From: Mycolicibacterium mucogenicum DSM 44124
Lineage (GTDB): Bacteria > Actinomycetota > Actinomycetes > Mycobacteriales > Mycobacteriaceae
Length of the DNA stretch: 64,000 bases
Direction: 5' to 3'
Assembly: GCF_005670685.2 (NCBI RefSeq)
Contig: NZ_CP062008.1
Location: 6,035,274 to 6,099,273, forward strand
Below are positions 7,833 through 16,530 of this stretch, piece by piece. The position numbers were made by a program, and so were the translations under genes. Within the stretch, counting starts at the first letter, position 1, and each line of letters starts with the position of its first letter. The notes beneath the pieces were generated by a model, which saw only the letters and a program-made list of their open reading frames with translations, ran no database searches and was not told the origin of the DNA.

Positions 7833-8087
7833 CTATCGAGTCGACGAGCTGAACGGGAGCAACGCAACCTCGCGGGCGTTCTTCACGGCGATGGCGATGT
7901 CGCGCTGGTGCTGCACGCAGTTACCGGTGACGCGACGGGCACGGATCTTGCCGCGCTCGCTGATGTAGGTCCGGAGCAGTCCGGTGTCCTTGTAATCGAT
8001 GGTCTGCGCCTTCTTGGAGCAGAACACGCACTTGCGGGTCTTGACCGGCTTTTCCGGCGCCGGACGCCGCTTGGTGGCCTTGGCCAT
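7833..8087 (-). CDS. rpsR: 30S ribosomal protein bS18, zinc-binding (C+) form
   Basis: An 84-residue S18 protein with the conserved [20 protein letters not shown] core. It retains the cysteines KCVFCSKK near the N-terminus and GNCVQHQR later, so it is the Zn-containing paralogue. Mycobacteria usually also have a cysteine-free S18 elsewhere, used under zinc limitation. It lies between ssb and rplI, with a 15-base gap to rplI. Confidence 0.96.
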   Translation of the reverse strand: MAKATKRRPAPEKPVKTRKCVFCSKKAQTIDYKDTGLLRTYISERGKIRARRVTGNCVQHQRDIAIAVKNAREVALLPFSSSTR

Positions 8088-8134
8088 GTCTTTCTCTTTC
8101 TGGGTCTAGCTGGTTGCCCAGCCAATTACGTGGA

Positions 8135-8641
8135 TCAGAAGGGCGGCTCGTCGTCGGCGCCGCCGAACGAACCCGATGCCGGGGCGCTGCCCCACGGGTC
8201 GTCGGCCGGAGCGCCGCCGCCAGCGGACTGACGGGAACCCCCGCCGCCGCCGAAGCCGCCACCGCCGCCGCCACTGCGGTTGGCCTTGTTCACCTTCGCC
8301 GTCGCGTACCGCAGGGACGGGCCGATCTCGTCGACCTCGACCTCCATCACGGTGCGCTTCTCACCCTCGCGGGTCTCGAACGAGCGCTGCTTCAGCCGGC
8401 CGGTCACGATGACACGCGACCCCCGGGTCAGGCTCTCGGCGACGTTCTCGGCCGCCTCGCGCCAGATGTTGCAGCGGAGGAATAGCGCCTCCCCGTCCTT
8501 CCACTCATTGCTCTGCCGGTCGAACATCCGCGGCGTCGAGGCCACGGTGAAGTTCGCAACAGCAGCACCGGACGGCGTGAAACGCAGCTCCGGGTCAGCG
8601 GTCAGGTTTCCGATAACGGTGATGGTGGTGTCACCAGCCAC
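8135..8641 (-). CDS. ssb: Single-stranded DNA-binding protein
   Basis: 168 residues. An OB-fold (about 1-115, [20 protein letters not shown], then [18 protein letters not shown]) binds ssDNA as a tetramer. It is followed by a Gly-rich flexible linker and the acidic tail DDEPPF that recruits partner proteins. The GTG at 8641 has AGGAGG 5-6 bases upstream; a longer open frame upstream is not conserved in character. It sits in the rpsF operon, as usual in bacteria. Confidence 0.96.
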   Translation of the reverse strand: MAGDTTITVIGNLTADPELRFTPSGAAVANFTVASTPRMFDRQSNEWKDGEALFLRCNIWREAAENVAESLTRGSRVIVTGRLKQRSFETREGEKRTVMEVEVDEIGPSLRYATAKVNKANRSGGGGGGFGGGGGSRQSAGGGAPADDPWGSAPASGSFGGADDEPPF

Positions 8642-8722
8642 GAGATCCTCCTGGGACGGATTGGGTGAATTAGGCGCGAGCCTACGCAAGGCCCGCGACA
8701 AATCCGCAGAGCTTCGGTGCTT

Positions 8723-9013
8723 CTAGTGCTTGTCGGTCCGCAGGACCTTGGTACGCAACACCGACTCGTTCAGGTTCAGCTGACGGTCGAGCTCGTTGAC
8801 CGTGGCCGGTTCGGCCTTCAGGTCGACAACCGCGTAGATGCCTTCACCGTGCTTGGCGATCTCGTAAGCCAGCCGGCGACGGCCCCAGATGTCCACCTTT
8901 TCGACGCTGCCGCCGTCTTTGCGGACGACGTTCAGGAACGTCTCCAGCGACGGAGCTACGGTGCGCTCGTCAAGTGTGGGGTCGAGAATGACCATGATTT
9001 CGTATGGACGCAT
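8723..9013 (-). CDS. rpsF: 30S ribosomal protein bS6
   Basis: A 96-residue S6 protein ([18 protein letters not shown]...), with the conserved [19 protein letters not shown] segment, that pairs with S18 on the 30S platform. It is the first gene of the operon. The ATG at 9013 is preceded by AGGAGGTGAT, a ten-base perfect complement of the 16S rRNA tail, the strongest ribosome-binding site noticed in the window, consistent with high expression. Confidence 0.97.
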   Translation of the reverse strand: MRPYEIMVILDPTLDERTVAPSLETFLNVVRKDGGSVEKVDIWGRRRLAYEIAKHGEGIYAVVDLKAEPATVNELDRQLNLNESVLRTKVLRTDKH

Positions 9014-9193
9014 GTGGAACCCATCACCTCCTATGGTCGTATCGGCCACGGCGTGTTCCGTGGCAGGAGGGTCGCCTGCGTCGGCAACCGGGTTAGGTTA
9101 CCCGAAGAGCCCCTGAGCTGCGAAATCGGCACCCAGAAGAGGCGTTCTGACGGAGGCGTCAAGATCGCTAGGCTGGGTGGACGATCATTGTCG

Positions 9194-9887
9194 GCGAGGG
9201 GGACGCATGACGTATCCGCAGGGGCCGTACGGCCAGGGGTATCCGGGGCAGCCCGGCTACCCGCAGCAGCCGGGTTATCCACCGGGTTATCCGCCCCAGC
9301 CCGCCTACCAGCAGGGATACCCGCAGACAGGTGGGTATCCGGGTGCGTATCCGGGCGGTTTTTCGCCCGCACCCCTGCCGCCCGCGTCGACTGGCGGGAT
9401 CGGTGGAGTCATCGCGGGCGTGCTGGCGATCATGGGCGGACTGCTTCATGGCTGCCTCGGCGCCATGGCCTTGGTGGAGTCCCTCACGAAAGAACCGGGC
9501 CCCTTCGCCACGCGATCTCCGGCACACGTCGGCCACCTGTTCCTTGGGATCTCGGTCGTCGGCGGTCTGCTCATCCTGGCCGGGGGCTTCATGCTGCTGT
9601 CGCGCAAGCCGGCCAGTCGCTGGCTCATCGGCATTGGATGTGTGCCCATCTTCGCGTTCGGACTGGGAGCCTTCCTGGGCGCAAATGCGGACGGGGATAG
9701 CACCGTAGGGGCGGTGATCACCCTCCCGATCGTGATCTTCTCAGTGACGACCGTGGTGTTGACTTTCCTGCCCTCGACCGGCCGATGGATACGCGCCAAG
9801 CGGAATCTCATTGCGCCACAGCCGTATCCGTACTATCCGCCGCCTCAGGGCTGAGCGAGGGGGACGCATGACGTATCCGCAGGGGCC
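9194..9887 (+). repeat. Direct repeat of 33 bases covering the RBS and start of two tandem genes
   Basis: The sequence starting GCGAGGGGGACGCATGACGT occurs identically at 9194-9226 and 9855-9887, 661 bases apart. It covers the ribosome-binding site, start codon and first codons of two adjacent paralogues, and weaker similarity continues through their Pro/Gly-rich 5' regions. It is a scar of tandem duplication and a possible recombination site. Confidence 0.8.
9207..9854 (+). CDS. Pro/Gly/Tyr/Gln-rich tetra-span membrane protein, copy 1
   Basis: 215 residues. The N-terminal 55 or so are a low-complexity cytoplasmic-type tail of YPQ/GYP repeats (MTYPQGPYGQGYPGQPGYPQ). Then come about four hydrophobic segments: one near 70-95 (IGGVIAGVLAIMGGLL), two in the middle (HLFLGISVVGGLLILAGGFMLL and GCVPIFAFGLGAFLG) and a last one before LPSTGRWIRAK. 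It ends YPYYPPPQG. The ATG at 9207 follows GAGGGGGA. First of three tandem paralogues; function unknown. Such N-terminal repeats occur in actinobacterial membrane proteins thought to self-associate. Confidence 0.8.
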   Translation: MTYPQGPYGQGYPGQPGYPQQPGYPPGYPPQPAYQQGYPQTGGYPGAYPGGFSPAPLPPASTGGIGGVIAGVLAIMGGLLHGCLGAMALVESLTKEPGPFATRSPAHVGHLFLGISVVGGLLILAGGFMLLSRKPASRWLIGIGCVPIFAFGLGAFLGANADGDSTVGAVITLPIVIFSVTTVVLTFLPSTGRWIRAKRNLIAPQPYPYYPPPQG

Positions 9888-10509
9888 CTATGGCCAGGGT
9901 TTTCCCGGGCAACCCGGGTACCCGCAGCAGCCGGGTTATCCACAGGGTCAGGGTTATCCGCCCCAGCCCGTCTACCAGCAGGGATACCCGCCGCCGGTTG
10001 GTTATCCGGGCGGGTACCCGCCGATGCCACCGGCTTCACCGAATGGTGGCACAGCGATCGGTGCGGCAGTCCTGTCGATCCTGGGCGGCCTTGCGAACGG
10101 CGGCATGGCGCTAGCCGGTTTCTCCGCGATCGCCCGGATCAGAAGTGAGTCCGCCGCTTCCTTCCCCGGCGGGACGTACGCACTCGCAATCATCTTCATC
10201 GGGTCGGGCTTGGTCGCCGCCATGTTGCTCATCGTGGGCGCGGCGATGTTGTTCATGCGGAAGATGCCCAGTCGCTGGCTCATCACCGCCGGATGCGTAC
10301 TGGTCATCGGCGGGACCGTGATCAGCTACGGGTTGCATAACGCCATCTCGGAGTACGAGGGTGGCCCCCGACTTGGTTTCCTGGGCCTGCTCTTCCCGAT
10401 CCTGACGATCGTGTTGGCCCTGCGACCATCGACAGTGGCATGGATTCGGGCCAAGCAAAATCCCGTTGCGCCGCAGTATTTTCCGCAGTACCCGCCGTAC
10501 CAGGGCTGA
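9868..10509 (+). CDS. Pro/Gly/Tyr/Gln-rich tetra-span membrane protein, copy 2
   Basis: 213 residues, organised like the preceding gene: a YPQ/GYP-rich tail (about 1-55), four membrane segments, a conserved MPSRWLI(T)AGC motif between the second and third spans, and the end LRPSTVAWIRAK followed by PQYFPQYPPYQG. The start region is identical in DNA to copy 1 over 33 bases, which places the duplication late. The gap to copy 1 is 13 bases, so they are co-transcribed. Function unknown. Confidence 0.8.
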   Translation: MTYPQGPYGQGFPGQPGYPQQPGYPQGQGYPPQPVYQQGYPPPVGYPGGYPPMPPASPNGGTAIGAAVLSILGGLANGGMALAGFSAIARIRSESAASFPGGTYALAIIFIGSGLVAAMLLIVGAAMLFMRKMPSRWLITAGCVLVIGGTVISYGLHNAISEYEGGPRLGFLGLLFPILTIVLALRPSTVAWIRAKQNPVAPQYFPQYPPYQG

Positions 10510-10538
10510 GTGGACCAACCCGGCGCGAGAGGGAAAAC

Positions 10539-11123
10539 ATGACGTACCCGCAGTACCCGCAGCCAGGCGCCTACCCCGCCCCGCCGACGACACCGGCCCA
10601 GCCGAGCGGCGGCACGGCGATCACCGCCGGCGTGCTGGCGGCGCTGGGCGGATTGCTCAGCCTCGGCGTCACCGCCGTCTCGCTGTTCTTTCTGATCGTC
10701 ATCGCGTCGATCCGCAGCAACTTCGACCGTTCCGATCTCGAACTCCTCGACAGCATCTTCGGCTTCCTTGCCATCGGAATGGTCGCCACGGTGATCATCG
10801 GGCTCGTGCTCGGCATGGTGCTTAGCGCATTGCTCATCGCCGGCGCGGTGCTGCTCTTTCGCCGCAAGATGCTCGGCCGGTGGCTCGTGGTCAGTGGATG
10901 TGCGGTGGCCATCGTGAGCAACCTGATGACCTTCGTCTTCACCACCGCCGTGACGTCGGGCGACTGGACCTCACCCGAAAGTGCCGTCAGCGCCTTTGTC
11001 GGCCTGGCATTCCCGATCGCCACGATGGTTCTGGTGCTGCTGCCGTCAACCACCGCGTGGATACAGGCGGAGCGGGTTGCGCCACCGTATTTTCCGCAAT
11101 ATGCGTCGCCGTATCAGGGGTAA
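10539..11123 (+). CDS. Pro/Tyr-rich tetra-span membrane protein, copy 3
   Basis: 194 residues. The N-terminal tail is shorter (MTYPQYPQPGAYPAPPTTPA) and lacks the GYP repeats of copies 1 and 2, but the four-span core, the LGRWLVVSGC motif, the LLPSTTAWIQAE segment and the end PPYFPQYASPYQG show common ancestry. It starts 29 bases after copy 2 with GAGAGGGAA upstream. This is the most diverged member of the triplet, and a hairpin follows it. Confidence 0.8.
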   Translation: MTYPQYPQPGAYPAPPTTPAQPSGGTAITAGVLAALGGLLSLGVTAVSLFFLIVIASIRSNFDRSDLELLDSIFGFLAIGMVATVIIGLVLGMVLSALLIAGAVLLFRRKMLGRWLVVSGCAVAIVSNLMTFVFTTAVTSGDWTSPESAVSAFVGLAFPIATMVLVLLPSTTAWIQAERVAPPYFPQYASPYQG

Positions 11124-11159
11124 GCCGGGCCAGCCCTCCCCGACATGTTCGATCCCGGG

Positions 11160-11196
11160 CCGTCAACTTTCATTGACCGTCAAGGCAAGTTGACGG
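11160..11196. terminator. Hairpin after the tandem triplet
   Basis: A perfect 10-base inverted repeat CCGTCAACTT / AAGTTGACGG (11160-11169, 11187-11196) with a 17-base loop. It lies between the triplet and the convergent START-domain gene. No U-run follows on either strand, so a terminator role is likely but not proven. Confidence 0.45.
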
Positions 11197-11334
11197 CTCC
11201 AGATCGAAGTTGCCAAGGGAGAGAGCCAGCGGACGCGGCGAACGTGCAGCCAGCGCGCCGCACCGGCGACTTGCGCAGTCTGTGCGCACGCTCGCGGCGG
11301 CGGCAGCGGCGTGCGGCAGCGGCCGCGAAAGAAC

Positions 11335-11802
11335 CTAGGCCTCGGCGCTCTTCTTGATCGCGGCCAGTGTCACCGGGATGCCTTCCTTCGCGTACTTCGT
11401 GCGGAGCGCGATCTGCGCCTCGGCGTCGTCGCCCCAACGCCCGTGGAAGCCCTCGATACCGGCCGGCAGGAACTCCCACGACTGCGTCAGTCGGGTGCTG
11501 CCGCCGTCGACGGGATCGAGCGTGAAGCCCCAGCGCACCCAGCCGCCGTTGACCTCCCAGAAGAACTCGCGGCCGGGCTCGGCGACGACCACCTGGCTGC
11601 GGGTCTCCCAGGTCCGATCGGCGGTTTCGTTGCGGCCCTTGAACCAGGCGCCGGCCACCGGGCCGCCGTCCTCGTCCTCCCACCAGCACTCTTTGCACTG
11701 CGGGCTCCACTTACCCATGTTGGTCACGTCGGAGACCAGGGCGTAGAGCGTCTCGGGATCGGCGTCGACGACGACGGAATCAGAAAGGGTCAGATCGGTC
11801 AC
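11335..11802 (-). CDS. SRPBCC (START-like/polyketide cyclase) family protein
   Basis: 155 residues with the helix-grip pattern of the SRPBCC fold: VVVDADPETLYALVSDVTNMGKWSP at the start, then alternating strands (EFFWEVNGGWVRWGFTLDPV), and a long C-terminal helix ending KKSAEA. Such proteins bind hydrophobic ligands in a cavity. The catalytic or binding role is unknown here. The GTG at 11802 is chosen by fit to the family start. It follows the GT87 gene in the same direction, 41 bases downstream. Confidence 0.82.
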   Translation of the reverse strand: MTDLTLSDSVVVDADPETLYALVSDVTNMGKWSPQCKECWWEDEDGGPVAGAWFKGRNETADRTWETRSQVVVAEPGREFFWEVNGGWVRWGFTLDPVDGGSTRLTQSWEFLPAGIEGFHGRWGDDAEAQIALRTKYAKEGIPVTLAAIKKSAEA

Positions 11803-11843
11803 GCCTCCGACCCTGCCACCGCGCGCGACGGAACGCAGCTCAT

Positions 11844-13493
11844 TTATGCCGTGGGCGCGAGCTCCGGTTCGGGGTCCGGATCGGGCTCGGCGACGGCGAT
11901 CGGGCGGGGCCGCAACCGGGCGGGCAACCAGCGCGGCGGGTTGTCGTCGGCCTCGTCGAACACGCCGCCCGACGGATCGTCCACGCGGCCACCCCAGCGG
12001 ACCAGATCCACCTCGGGTCGGTAGATGGCCCGAATCACCAACGCGCACAGGCCGATCACCGCGATATCGCGCAGCAGCACGGTCGTGGTGAAGAACTGTT
12101 CGGGTAGTCCGAGCTTGGGGTCGCCGTACAGGTACAGCATCCGCGGAATCCAGATCAGCGCATCGATGGTCATCCAGGCCAACAGGATTCGGCGATGCGG
12201 CAGCGCCAGGGCGGCCAGCGGCACCAGCCACAGCGAGTACTGCGGGCTCCACACCTTGTTGGTCAGCAGGAACGCCGCGACGACCAGGAACGCCAGCTGC
12301 GCCAGCCGCGGCCGCTGCGGCGCCGTCCACGCGACGTAAGCGATTGCCGCGCAGCACAAGACGAACAGCACCGCGGTGACGGTGTTGAGTACCGTCGGCG
12401 GTTCCCAGAGTCCGAGGTTGGTGTCGAAACCGCCCCAGCCGGTGAAGGACTTCACGACGTTGTAGAGCGAGTCCATGTCGTCGCCGCGGCGGGTGTTGAG
12501 CCGGAAGAACTCCGACCACCCACGCGGGAACATCACCATGATCGGCAGGTTCACCGCGATCCACGTGACGAGCGCGGTGATCGCGGTCTTGGCCACCGGC
12601 CGCCACTTGCCGGTCCGCACCGCGAGCATCGCCAGCGGGATCAGCAGCAGCAACGGATACAACTTCAGGGCCACGCCGACCCCGATGAGCACGCCGGCCA
12701 CCACGGGTTTTCGGCGCGACCAGGCCAGCATGGCGCCGGCCGCACAGGCCGTCGCGAGGGCGTCGAAGTTGGTGAATGCCTGGAAGATCAGGATCGGCGA
12801 CCCGGCCACCACCGCGGCGTCCCACGGCCGCCGCCCGGACATGAGCATGGTCGCCCAGACGGTGGCCATCCAGGCCAGCGCGAGCCCGAACGCCGAGATG
12901 TTGAAGAACATGATCACCTCGGCGACCACCGGCATCCGGACCAGCTTGGACAACGCCGTGTACGTCTTGGCCACCGACATGGACGCGTATTGGTACATGC
13001 CCGTCAGCACCGGATACTCCATGTAGCGAATCGCGCGGGTGCCGTCGTACTGGACGCGGGGCTTCTGCGCGCTGTCGGTTTCGATCCAGCTGGACTTGTA
13101 CGGGAACTTGCCCAGGTTGAGCAGTTCCGCGGTGTACAGCGGCACGGTGTCCGAGTAGCAGAACTCGTAGTAGGCGCGCTGGTTCTGCCAGTTGGCGACA
13201 CGCTGATCGGCGGTGCCTGTGCCCGTCGTCACCAGGCACGGCGCCTTGGTGGTGTAGCCCAACCCGAGGAACACCAGCGCGATGATCAGCAGCACCCGGA
13301 ACGGAGTGAGGAACGGTGCCCGCCCGATCATCGCGTGCCGGCCCACCGGCCCACCCACGACACCGGACAGCGCCGCACCCATGACGTCGGTCCGGCTGGG
13401 CAGGTCGCGATCGTCGGCGCTGCGCAGGTCCCGGGCCAGCCGGGCCGGCGAGACCGTCGGGACGCCGGACTCGTCTGGTTCGTCGACCGTCAC
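11844..13493 (-). CDS. GT87-family membrane glycosyltransferase (DUF2029), Rv0051-like
   Basis: 549 residues with about ten or more hydrophobic spans beginning at PFRVLLIIALVFLGLGY (about 65-81). It contains the motif region NFDALATACAAGAMLAWSRRKP and GVALKLYPLLLLIPLAML typical of GT87 polyprenol-phosphate-dependent mannosyltransferases of Actinobacteria. A hydrophilic acidic tail (PDPDPEPELAPTA) ends the protein. By analogy it would add a sugar on the outer face of the membrane during cell-envelope glycolipid assembly; its acceptor is unknown. The GTG start overlaps the ponA1 stop codon (GTGA, 13490-13493), indicating translational coupling with peptidoglycan synthesis. Confidence 0.88.
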   Translation of the reverse strand: MTVDEPDESGVPTVSPARLARDLRSADDRDLPSRTDVMGAALSGVVGGPVGRHAMIGRAPFLTPFRVLLIIALVFLGLGYTTKAPCLVTTGTGTADQRVANWQNQRAYYEFCYSDTVPLYTAELLNLGKFPYKSSWIETDSAQKPRVQYDGTRAIRYMEYPVLTGMYQYASMSVAKTYTALSKLVRMPVVAEVIMFFNISAFGLALAWMATVWATMLMSGRRPWDAAVVAGSPILIFQAFTNFDALATACAAGAMLAWSRRKPVVAGVLIGVGVALKLYPLLLLIPLAMLAVRTGKWRPVAKTAITALVTWIAVNLPIMVMFPRGWSEFFRLNTRRGDDMDSLYNVVKSFTGWGGFDTNLGLWEPPTVLNTVTAVLFVLCCAAIAYVAWTAPQRPRLAQLAFLVVAAFLLTNKVWSPQYSLWLVPLAALALPHRRILLAWMTIDALIWIPRMLYLYGDPKLGLPEQFFTTTVLLRDIAVIGLCALVIRAIYRPEVDLVRWGGRVDDPSGGVFDEADDNPPRWLPARLRPRPIAVAEPDPDPEPELAPTA

Positions 13494-15991
13494 GGCGGCG
13501 GCGGGGGGCCAGGCTGGTTCGGGTCGCCACCACCCGGAGGCGGCGCATCCTGGTGCGGGGCAACCTGCATGGTGGTCGGCGGGCCGAACGGAATCGTGAT
13601 GCCCGGCGCGACGACGAGCGTCGGCTGGACCACCGTCTCGGTCGGTGCACCCGGCGGCGGACCCTGCTGATCATCCGGCGTCGGCGGCTTGACCACCGGC
13701 GGCGCCTGCGGCACGCCCGCGTACCCGCCGATGGCGGTCGGCTTGGGGAACGACTCGTTGTCGGTGCCCTTCAGCGCCCCGTCCATTGTCGACTTCCAGA
13801 TGTCCGACGGCAGGCCCGAGCCGTACACCGGGCCGCCGCCCTTGTTCACCAGCGGCTGCGTCCCGGCCGTCGTACCGACCCACACCGCAGTGGACAGCGA
13901 CGGCGTGTAGCCGACCATCCACGCGTCGCGGTTGGCGCCGGTGTCGCCCAGCTGCACCGTGCCGGTCTTGGCCGCCGACGGCCGGCCGCCGGCCAGGTTG
14001 TGGCCGCGTGAGTAACCGGCGATGGGCTGCATCGCCGAGGTCACGTTGTCGGCGACGGCCTTCGGAATCCGTTGCTCACCCGAGTTGTCCTGGGACGCCG
14101 CGTCGAACAGCACCTGCCCGTCGCCGTTGACGACCTTCTGTACGAAGTGCGGCTTGTGGTACTCGCCGGACGCCGCCAGCGTCGCGTACGCGGACGCCAT
14201 GTCCAGCGCACGGCTCTGGTACTGGCCCAGCACGACACCGTTGTTGGGCGGGCCGCCCTTGCCGTCCTCGGACAGCGTGTGCTCGACGCCCGGGAAGCTG
14301 TCGGCGACACCGGCCTTGTGCGCGGCGTCGGCGACGTCCTGCGCGCCGTGCTTGAGCTTGAGCATCAACCGGTAGTAGCTGGTGTTCAGCGACCGCTTGA
14401 GCGCCTCGGCGATGCTGCAGGTACCGCAGCCCTCACCTTCGACGTTGGTGATGTTGATGCCGTTGACCGTCACCGGCGAGCTGTCGACCTGGTACCCCAG
14501 CCCGATCCCCTGCTCCAGCGCCGCGACCAACGCGAAGACCTTGAACGACGAACCCGTCGGCAGACCGGCCTGCGCGAAGTCGAAGCCGTTGGCGTCGGAG
14601 CCGCCGTAATACGCCTTGATGCCACCGGTGTGCGGGTCGACCGACACCACCGCGGCCCGCATGTCGTCGGCCTGGCCGTCCAGATACTTCGACACCGCGT
14701 CCTCGGCCGCCGACTGCGCCTTCGGGTCGATGGTCGTGGTGACCTGCAGCCCCTCGGTGTTCAGCGCCTGCTCGTTGATGTTGAAGATGCTCTGCAGCTC
14801 CTTCATCACCTGCCGCTGGATCAATCCGTTGGGGCCCTCGGTCTGGTTCTGCTGCCGGGCCTGCTCAGGCGGGACGGTGGCCGGGAACTTCTGCTGTGCG
14901 CGGTCCTCCTTGGACAGCGCGCCCATGGTCACCATGCCGTCGAGCACCCAGTTCCAGCGCTCGGCGGCGCCCTCCGGGTCGACGGCCGGGTCCAGGGTCG
15001 ACGGCCGCTGGATCAGCGCCGCGAGCAGCGCCCCCTCGGCCACGTCGAGCTGCTCGACGGGTTTGCCGAAGTACGCCTTCGACGCCGCGCCGATGCCGTA
15101 GGTGCCGCGGCCGAAATAGATGATGTTCAGGTACGCCTGCAGCACTTCGTCTTTCGACCACTGCCGCGACATCTTGGTGGCGATCACCAGTTCCTTGGCC
15201 TTGCGGACCAAGCCGCCCACGCCGGAACGGGCGTCACCCACCAACGCGTTCTTCACGTACTGCTGCGTGATGGTCGACCCGCCCTGCAGGTCGCCACCGA
15301 AGATGTTGTTCTTGAACGCCCGCGCGAAGCCGGAGAACGAGAAGCCCGGGTTGGTGTAGAAGTCCCGGTCCTCGGCGGCCATCACCGCGTTGCGGACGTG
15401 CACCGGGATCTGGTCGATGTTGACGTCGACCCGGTTGCCCTCCGGCGGCACGAACTTCGCGAGCTCGGTGCCGTCGCTGGCCAGGATGGTCGACACCTGG
15501 TTGGTGCGGATGTCGCCCGGCTTGGGGATGTCGACGATGAGGTACGCCATCGCGAACGTGACGATCGGCAGTACCAGCAGCACCACGGCGCCCGCGTAAC
15601 AGAGCCGGCGGAACACCTTCCAGTTCCACTTGAACTGCGGCAACTGCGGACCGCCGGACTTCCCGCCACCGGTCCGCGGGGGTGGCGGCGGCGGCGACTT
15701 CGGCGGCGGATTCATGCCCGCGCTCGCGCTCATCGGGGGCTGGCCCGGCCGCTTGGTGCCGTCGAGCGCGGCCTTCACGGCGTCGATCGGATCGCGCAGC
15801 CGCGGATCGTCGGCCTTACCGACCGGCGGCAGGATCATGGTGCGCCGGTCATCCGGCGGCACGGGTCCCGGGCGTCCTTGCGGTGCGCCCGCGCCCGGTC
15901 CTCTGGTCGCGTCCTTGTCCGATCGGCTGTGGCGCCCAGCCCCGCCCACTCCGTCACTCACTGGCGGTGCGCGCTTTCGAGCGCGCCGCAC
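13490..15991 (-). CDS. ponA1: Bifunctional penicillin-binding protein 1A (PonA1)
   Basis: 833 residues. A cytoplasmic Pro-rich N-terminus (to about 125) precedes one membrane span (131-152, AGAVVLLVLPIVTFAMAYLIV). The GT51 glycosyltransferase domain shows the catalytic EDRDFY at 207-212, the STITQQYVKN motif near 239-248 and IIYFGRGTYGI. The transpeptidase domain has SSFK (S-x-x-K nucleophile), SLNTSY (SxN) and KTGT. The tail is Pro-rich. It polymerises and crosslinks peptidoglycan at the poles. GTG at 15991 is used; a second in-frame GTG at 15961 (VSDGVGG) is an equally good start and would nearly abolish the overlap with the upstream gene. Confidence 0.95.
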   Translation of the reverse strand: MRRARKRAPPVSDGVGGAGRHSRSDKDATRGPGAGAPQGRPGPVPPDDRRTMILPPVGKADDPRLRDPIDAVKAALDGTKRPGQPPMSASAGMNPPPKSPPPPPPRTGGGKSGGPQLPQFKWNWKVFRRLCYAGAVVLLVLPIVTFAMAYLIVDIPKPGDIRTNQVSTILASDGTELAKFVPPEGNRVDVNIDQIPVHVRNAVMAAEDRDFYTNPGFSFSGFARAFKNNIFGGDLQGGSTITQQYVKNALVGDARSGVGGLVRKAKELVIATKMSRQWSKDEVLQAYLNIIYFGRGTYGIGAASKAYFGKPVEQLDVAEGALLAALIQRPSTLDPAVDPEGAAERWNWVLDGMVTMGALSKEDRAQQKFPATVPPEQARQQNQTEGPNGLIQRQVMKELQSIFNINEQALNTEGLQVTTTIDPKAQSAAEDAVSKYLDGQADDMRAAVVSVDPHTGGIKAYYGGSDANGFDFAQAGLPTGSSFKVFALVAALEQGIGLGYQVDSSPVTVNGINITNVEGEGCGTCSIAEALKRSLNTSYYRLMLKLKHGAQDVADAAHKAGVADSFPGVEHTLSEDGKGGPPNNGVVLGQYQSRALDMASAYATLAASGEYHKPHFVQKVVNGDGQVLFDAASQDNSGEQRIPKAVADNVTSAMQPIAGYSRGHNLAGGRPSAAKTGTVQLGDTGANRDAWMVGYTPSLSTAVWVGTTAGTQPLVNKGGGPVYGSGLPSDIWKSTMDGALKGTDNESFPKPTAIGGYAGVPQAPPVVKPPTPDDQQGPPPGAPTETVVQPTLVVAPGITIPFGPPTTMQVAPHQDAPPPGGGDPNQPGPPPPP

Positions 15992-16385
15992 GGGTGCCGC
16001 GAGGCTTCGCCGCCTTCGGGGGACTCGGCGTCCCTAATACATATGACTTGACCAAATGATTCCAACTGCAAGTGCGGCATACCTCCACCACGTGAACCGC
16101 GAATTCGTCGAACTTGGCGGCCAGCAGGACGAGCTCCTCGGTGCTGCGGGCCGAACCCGACACCGCTCCGAGATGATCACCGAACACCCACGACACCAAT
16201 GTCAGTGGTTCCTTCCGGCAGATCGGGCACATCACCGAACTGGTACGACCATGAAATTTTGCTGCGCGCAGCAGGTAGGGGTTGGCATCACAAACCTCGG
16301 TGACGCCGGTGCGCCCCGAATAGACCTCGGCCAGCAGCGACCTGCGCCGGAGCGCATAGTCGACCACCTGCCGCTGCAATCGCAC
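15954..16385 (-). CDS. DUF5318 protein, Rv0049-like
   Basis: 143 residues beginning VRLQRQVVDYALRRRSLLAE, very close to what is known of Rv0049. It contains two CxxC pairs (CPICRK and CRTCSWN) that probably bind one zinc ion, and conserved NPYLLRAAKFHG and LTLVSWVFGDHLGAVSGSAR stretches. The C-terminus is Lys/Arg/Ala-rich. The role is unknown; the coupling to ponA1 downstream (stop overlaps the ponA1 start region) suggests an envelope link. GTG at 16385 is chosen by homology; the open frame extends further but without family resemblance. Confidence 0.85.
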   Translation of the reverse strand: MRLQRQVVDYALRRRSLLAEVYSGRTGVTEVCDANPYLLRAAKFHGRTSSVMCPICRKEPLTLVSWVFGDHLGAVSGSARSTEELVLLAAKFDEFAVHVVEVCRTCSWNHLVKSYVLGTPSPPKAAKPRGTRAARSKARTASE

Positions 16386-16530
16386 GTTGACCAGAGTACG
16401 TCGGGCACCGCAGCGCCGATGCGTGATGGCACGCATGTAGCCGGGTTGTGGCCGGCTCGATAGGTGCGGTGGCAAAAGGGCTTGTGGCCGGGCTCACGCA
16501 GGCGCGCCACCTGACCTTTACGCTTTCCCG

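Noticed and set aside
11335..13674. Minus-strand open frame of 779 codons
   Set aside because: Only the last 155 codons (START-domain protein) are real; the upstream part is a shifted frame of the GT87 gene.
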